Source: Clostridiaceae bacterium (GTDB taxonomy: Bacteria; Bacillota; Clostridia; Oscillospirales; Acutalibacteraceae). From it: DNA of 8,908 nt. Shown here one piece after another: positions 5,832-8,908 of the stretch (the stretch's first letter is position 1; the number at the start of each line of letters is the position of its first letter). The stretch lies in assembly GCA_016302625.1 (NCBI GenBank), contig JAEDNG010000027.1, positions 1-8,908 of the forward strand, written 5' to 3'. The notes beneath the pieces were generated by a model, which was not told the origin of the DNA, ran no database searches, and was given only the letters and a program-made list of their open reading frames with translations. A program made the translations under genes and the position numbers.

Positions 5832-5996
5832 GCTATTGAAAACAAGCGCGCTGTTTTGCGCTGTTTGAATGCCGGTGCATTTGATTTCACCTGAGCCTTA
5901 CAGGTGGGTTCATTGCCGAAAAAATCGACATTGAAGCGGATGGTCCTCTGCTCTTTGTGAACATGAACATCTGGTATTATTTAAGGAGGAAAAAAT
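5832..5996 (+). ncRNA. Structured rplS leader, probable ribosomal protein L19 leader
   Basis: This untranslated stretch occupies the place of the L19 leader motif known upstream of rplS in low-GC Gram-positives, thought to mediate control by the ribosomal protein. Seen: a first hairpin (5845-5849 with 5858-5862); a second, strong hairpin (5886-5893 with 5901-5908, including CACCTG/CAGGTG exactly, 7-base loop); and an outer pairing of 5873-5877 with 5914-5918 that encloses it. The ribosome binding site AAGGAGG (5983-5989) lies outside these stems. Assignment to the L19 leader rests on position and general shape, not on a covariance match. Confidence 0.55.
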
Positions 5997-6341
5997 ATGG
6001 ACGCTATTAAAGAGCTTACAGCCGACATGCTTAAAAAGGATGTTCCCGAAATTCTTATCGGAAGCACCGTTAAGGTACATGTAAGAATCAAAGAGGGAGA
6101 AAAAGAGAGAATTCAGGTTTTCGAGGGTACGGTTATCGCTAAAAACAACAGCGGAATCGCCGAGACCTTCACCGTTCGCCGCGTTTCCTACGGAGTAGGC
6201 GTTGAGCGCGTATTCCCGGTACATTCACCGAGCGTTGCGAAGATTGAGCTTGTCCGCAAGGGTCAGGTTCGCAGAGCGAAGCTTTACTATCTGCGCGACA
6301 GAGTCGGCAAGGCGGCAAAGGTTAAAGAGCTTATCGGTTAA
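5997..6341 (+). CDS. rplS: 50S ribosomal protein L19
   Basis: The 114-residue product is ribosomal protein L19, which sits at the 30S-50S interface and contributes to an intersubunit bridge. The family pattern runs through the whole sequence: PEILIGSTVKVHVRIKEG, then RIQVFEGTVIAKNNSGI, the segment FTVRRVSYGVGVERVFPVHS, and the basic C-terminal part with RRAKLYYLRDRVGKAAKVKE. Length equals the usual 113-120 residues. ATG 5997 follows AAGGAGG by 7 bases, the best ribosome binding site of the window, as expected for a highly translated gene. It is first in the rplS-lepB-rbgA-rnhB-yraN series, the common Firmicutes order; the usual upstream partners rpsP, rimM and trmD are replaced here by ypeB. 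Confidence 0.98.
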   Translation: MDAIKELTADMLKKDVPEILIGSTVKVHVRIKEGEKERIQVFEGTVIAKNNSGIAETFTVRRVSYGVGVERVFPVHSPSVAKIELVRKGQVRRAKLYYLRDRVGKAAKVKELIG

Positions 6342-6376
6342 TCACGGCCGTTTTTACTGCCGTATAAATAAGGCGT

Positions 6377-6415
6377 TAAAAGGGGGGACGGATTTTATGC
6401 TGTCTCCCTTTTTGC
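6377..6415 (+). terminator. Hairpin with T-run between rplS and lepB (partial terminator)
   Basis: GGGGGAC (6383-6389) pairs with GTCTCCC (6402-6408) with one G-U pair; with a one-base bulge the stem extends through flanking A and T runs (6378-6381 with 6409-6412). T-rich sequence follows to 6413. A strong operon-internal hairpin after a ribosomal protein gene would let L19 be made in excess over LepB and the downstream enzymes. No second promoter was found between it and lepB, so read-through is presumed. The rest of the 93-base gap holds a weaker stem (6344-6348 with 6359-6363). Confidence 0.6.
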
Positions 6416-6434
6416 AATAAAAGAGGTACAGGGT

Positions 6435-7145
6435 ATGGATGATTTGAACAACAGGTATCAGCCGGGGAGTGAAAACACTGCCCGAAGCAATCCGATAAAA
6501 CCTATGAATACCGCCGAAAGCGGGTTTAATATCAATATGGAATATGCGGATAATCTGCCGGACGCCGAAGAACCCGAAAAAAAGCTGAGCCCGGCGCAGG
6601 AAATATTTGAGTGGCTCGATGTGCTTGCCACGGCTATAATTTCGGTGGTAATAATTTTCAGCCTGCTTTTCAGGGTGGCGACTATTTCCGGACCGTCAAT
6701 GCAGAACACCCTTTTTACCGACGATAAGGTCATAATTTCAAATCTTGCCTATACTCCTAAAAACGGGGATATCGTGGTGGTTTCGCGCAACGTTGCCAAT
6801 TCGGTTGAAAGTATGGCGTACAGTAAGGAGCCGATAATCAAGCGTGTTATTGCCGTCGGAGGACAGACCGTGGATATTGATTTTGAACGCGGCGTGGTTT
6901 CGGTCGACGGCGTGGAGCTTGACGAGCCGTATGCCAAAACGCCGACCACAAGAAAGTATGACGTTGAGTTTCCGCTTTATGTGCCGGAGGGATATATTTT
7001 CGTTTTGGGAGACAACCGAAACGACTCTATGGACAGCCGCGACAGCCGCATAGGCGAGGGCGGACTGGTAGACACAAGGTATGTTTTGGGTCACGCAGTT
7101 CTTAGGGTATTTCCTTTTAACAAAATAGGAAGGCTTGACAAATGA
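6435..7145 (+). CDS. lepB: Type I signal peptidase
   Basis: The 236-residue product is a type I (S26) signal peptidase, cutting signal peptides from exported proteins on the outer face of the membrane. It has an acidic, hydrophilic cytoplasmic tail (1-57), one transmembrane helix (about 61-82) and the catalytic domain. The Ser-Lys dyad is present: Ser88 in SGPSMQ and Lys136 in IIKRVIAVGG; the box E motif GDNRNDSMDSR is at 192-202. B. subtilis SipS-type enzymes are about 185 residues, so the N-terminal tail is roughly 45-50 residues longer than theirs; similar tails occur in Clostridia. ATG 6435 has AGAGG (6422-6426) 8 bases upstream, and internal Met24 and Met35 lack such a site. The stop overlaps the rbgA start by 4 bases (ATGA), so the two genes are translationally coupled. 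Confidence 0.96.
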   Translation: MDDLNNRYQPGSENTARSNPIKPMNTAESGFNINMEYADNLPDAEEPEKKLSPAQEIFEWLDVLATAIISVVIIFSLLFRVATISGPSMQNTLFTDDKVIISNLAYTPKNGDIVVVSRNVANSVESMAYSKEPIIKRVIAVGGQTVDIDFERGVVSVDGVELDEPYAKTPTTRKYDVEFPLYVPEGYIFVLGDNRNDSMDSRDSRIGEGGLVDTRYVLGHAVLRVFPFNKIGRLDK

Positions 7146-8008
7146 GTGAGGCGCAGAATATACAGTGGTTTCCCGGCCATATGGCAAAAACCCGCCGTCA
7201 GATAAAGGCGGTAATGCCGCTTATCGACGCGGTGGCGGAGGTAGTTGACGCGAGAATACCTGTAAGCAGCCGCAATCCCGAGCTTAAAAGCCTGACAGCC
7301 GGCAAGCCGATTATAATACTGCTTAATAAGTGCGATATGGCAGACCCTAAAGCCACCGAGGAATGGATAAGGTATTATAAAACAAAGGGTATTTCCGCTA
7401 TAGGTATAGACTGTAAGAACGGAAAAGGAATAAATCAGTTTAAGGACACGGTTAAAACAGCCCTTGCGGACAGGCTTAATTACTACGCCGAAAAAGGCAT
7501 GGTCGGAAAACCGCTCAGGGTAATGGTCGCCGGGATTCCGAATGTCGGAAAATCGTCCTTTATTAACCGCATTGCGGGAGGCAGCAAGGCAAAAGCCGAA
7601 AACCGTCCGGGCGTTACAAGGGGAAATCAGTGGTTTACTATTGACAAACAGCTTGAGCTTTTAGATACGCCGGGAATACTGTGGCCAAGGTTCGAGGATA
7701 AAACGGTCGGCGAGCATTTAGCGTTTACAGGTGCTGTTAAGGACAGAATACTTGATACCGAGCTGCTTGCGGTAAGGCTTTTAGAGCTTTTGGCCTCGCT
7801 TTATCCCGAAAAGCTTACTGCACGTTTCGGCGAGCTTGATTTAACGGCGGACAGTTTTGACCTGCTTTGTCAGATAGGCAAAAAGCGCGGCATGGTGATA
7901 CGCGGCGGCGAAACCGATACCGAAAGAGCGGCTAATATGCTGCTTGAAGAATACCGAAGCTGCAAAATAGGTAACCTGACATTAGAAAGGGTAAATTACA
8001 ATGCCTGA
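7142..8008 (+). CDS. rbgA: Ribosome biogenesis GTPase RbgA (YlqF)
   Basis: The 288-residue product is a circularly permuted GTPase that acts in late assembly of the 50S subunit, close to the 282 residues of B. subtilis RbgA. The permuted order of GTP-binding motifs is visible: G4 NKCD (62-65) and the G5 region CKNGKG (91-96) come first, then G1 GIPNVGKSS (131-139), G2 around Thr159 in RPGVTRGNQW, and G3 DTPG (175-178). The N-terminal QWFPGHMAK segment (8-16) is the family hallmark, and a C-terminal helical domain (about 200-285) follows. A site AGGAAGG (7127-7133) within lepB lies 8 bases before ATG 7142. It lies between lepB and rnhB, as in many Firmicutes, and overlaps rnhB by 8 bases. Confidence 0.97.
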   Translation: MSEAQNIQWFPGHMAKTRRQIKAVMPLIDAVAEVVDARIPVSSRNPELKSLTAGKPIIILLNKCDMADPKATEEWIRYYKTKGISAIGIDCKNGKGINQFKDTVKTALADRLNYYAEKGMVGKPLRVMVAGIPNVGKSSFINRIAGGSKAKAENRPGVTRGNQWFTIDKQLELLDTPGILWPRFEDKTVGEHLAFTGAVKDRILDTELLAVRLLELLASLYPEKLTARFGELDLTADSFDLLCQIGKKRGMVIRGGETDTERAANMLLEEYRSCKIGNLTLERVNYNA

Positions 8009-8615
8009 TTATGAATTTGAAAAAGCCGCATTAAACAGCGGCTTTAACGCTGTATGCGGAGTAGACGAAGCGGGCAGAGGTCCGCTTGCAGGGCCGGTAT
8101 GCGCCGCGGCGGTGATTTTAGCGCCCGATACGGTGATAGAGGGTCTTGATGACTCCAAAAAATTAAGCGAGAAAAAAAGAGAGCGGCTTTTCGATGTTAT
8201 AACCGAAAAAGCAATCAGCTTTTCGGTAGCTTTCGGAACGCTGGAGGAAATTGAGAGCCTTAATATATTAGAGGCGACCTTTCTTGCGATGAACAGAGCG
8301 ATAGACGGTCTTTCGGTCAAGCCCGATTTTGCACTTATCGACGGCAACAGAGCGCCTAAAAACATAAAAATCCCCTGCGAAACGGTAATAAAGGGCGACT
8401 CAAAATCCATGTCGGTTGCGGCGGCGTCTGTGCTGGCAAAGGTCACGCGTGACAGGCTTATGCTGAAATATGACGCTGAGTATCCACAGTACGATTTTAA
8501 AAAGCACAAGGGCTACGGTACAAAAGAGCATATCGAGTTTATCAAAAAGTACGGCCCCTGCGAAATACACAGGCTTTCATTCCTTAAAAACATATTGGGA
8601 CAAGAAAATGGATAG
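8001..8615 (+). CDS. rnhB: Ribonuclease HII
   Basis: The 204-residue product is RNase HII, which nicks the RNA strand of RNA-DNA hybrids and starts removal of single ribonucleotides misincorporated in DNA, in the cytoplasm with Mg2+ or Mn2+. The four acidic catalytic residues are seen: Asp22 and Glu23 in VDEAGRGPLAGPV, Asp114 in LIDGN and Asp133 in KGDSKSMSVAAASVLAKVTRD. The conserved GRG (25-27) that senses the ribonucleotide and the tail motif HKGYGTKEH (169-177) are present. Length is that of the short form; B. subtilis RNase HII has an extra N-terminal part of about 50 residues. AAAGGG (7986-7991) lies about 9 bases before ATG 8001. The gene overlaps rbgA and yraN by 8 bases each. Confidence 0.97.
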   Translation: MPDYEFEKAALNSGFNAVCGVDEAGRGPLAGPVCAAAVILAPDTVIEGLDDSKKLSEKKRERLFDVITEKAISFSVAFGTLEEIESLNILEATFLAMNRAIDGLSVKPDFALIDGNRAPKNIKIPCETVIKGDSKSMSVAAASVLAKVTRDRLMLKYDAEYPQYDFKKHKGYGTKEHIEFIKKYGPCEIHRLSFLKNILGQENG

Positions 8616-8908
8616 GGGCGAAACCGGTAAAAAAGGCGAACAGCTAACCGCCGAGTACTTAATAAAAAACGGCTGTGCTGTTATAAAGCGCAATTATCAT
8701 TCGCGTTTCGGTGAAATTGACATAATCGCGGAAACAAAGGAATATATAATTTTTACCGAGGTCAAAACCCGAAAGGACGCAAGCGTTGTCTCTCCCGCTG
8801 AGGCTGTGGATATACATAAACAGAAAAGAATAATTCTGACAGCACAGGATTTCCTTTCAAAATACGAAACCGAGCTTCAGCCGCGCTTTGACGTGGCGGA
8901 GGTTACCG
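8608..8908 (+). CDS. yraN: YraN/UPF0102 family protein (partial, runs off the window)
   Basis: The frame opens at ATG 8608, overlapping the end of rnhB by 8 bases, and stays open for 100 codons to the window edge; the family is about 115-125 residues, so only the last part is missing. The protein has a restriction-endonuclease-like fold by family knowledge, with the visible motifs GEIDIIA (35-41) and FTEVKTR (49-55); Asp38, Glu51 and Lys53 match a PD-(D/E)XK-type active site. The opening KKGEQLTAEYL-IKNG pattern is also typical. Its role is not well established, although a nuclease function in DNA processing has been proposed. The ribosome binding site is weak (GGGA 8597-8600), consistent with translational coupling to rnhB, which it also follows in other Firmicutes. 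Confidence 0.92.
   Translation, partial: MDRGETGKKGEQLTAEYLIKNGCAVIKRNYHSRFGEIDIIAETKEYIIFTEVKTRKDASVVSPAEAVDIHKQKRIILTAQDFLSKYETELQPRFDVAEVT

Noticed and set aside
6397..6420. Seven-codon frame starting with ATG in the rplS-lepB gap, preceded by a G-rich stretch
   Set aside because: The ATG sits in the loop of the hairpin, and the G-run is explained as the hairpin arm; nothing else supports translation.
6738..7187. 149-codon open frame on the minus strand opposite lepB
   Set aside because: It is antisense to lepB and crosses into rbgA; no ribosome binding site or family features.
8009..8509. 166-codon open frame on the minus strand opposite rnhB
   Set aside because: It is the antisense of a complete RNase HII gene with all catalytic residues; serine-rich composition is typical of a shadow frame.

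Overview
The window is a chromosomal segment from an endospore-forming member of the Bacillota, most likely class Clostridia. The grounds are two spore-germination proteins (a SpoVAF/GerA-family protein and YpeB), IreB, strong AGGAGG-type ribosome binding sites, SigA-type promoters and the classic Firmicutes gene order rplS-lepB-rbgA-rnhB-yraN. A narrower placement (Oscillospirales/Ruminococcaceae-like) is only an impression from codon use and moderate GC.

Layout. Positions 1-381 hold the 3' end of pheT (phenylalanyl-tRNA synthetase beta subunit). A well-formed SigA promoter overlapping the pheT stop drives ireB (443-688), the small regulatory phosphoprotein of the PASTA-kinase pathway. Positions 689-856 carry no credible protein gene but are highly structured: a 9-bp closing stem, inner pairings and a 20-bp intrinsic terminator whose U-tract abuts the next start codon. 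That next gene (857-2248) encodes a SpoVAF/GerA-family spore membrane protein. A membrane-anchored HtrA/DegP-like serine protease with one PDZ domain follows (2356-3792). A hairpin that can work in both directions separates it from a convergent minus-strand HD-domain protein gene (3846-4349). Divergent from the HD gene is ypeB (4465-5793), which protects the cortex-lytic enzyme SleB; no sleB is adjacent.

From about 5797 the window switches to housekeeping genes: an extended -10 promoter, a structured leader in the position of the Firmicutes L19 leader, rplS (ribosomal protein L19), a hairpin that may attenuate transcription, then the tightly packed lepB (type I signal peptidase), rbgA (50S assembly GTPase), rnhB (RNase HII) and the beginning of yraN (UPF0102), with overlaps of 4, 8 and 8 bp.

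Most proteins belong to well-known families. The least explained part is the 689-856 leader: it can be drawn as an aptamer-like domain plus terminator, with a possible but short alternative antiterminator pairing, and the ribosome binding site of the germination gene lies inside the terminator. I could not match it to a riboswitch class I know. It is the best candidate for something undescribed, but the evidence is pairing by eye only. No tRNA, rRNA, CRISPR array, insertion sequence or phage feature was seen, and no gene-free stretch exceeds about 205 bases.
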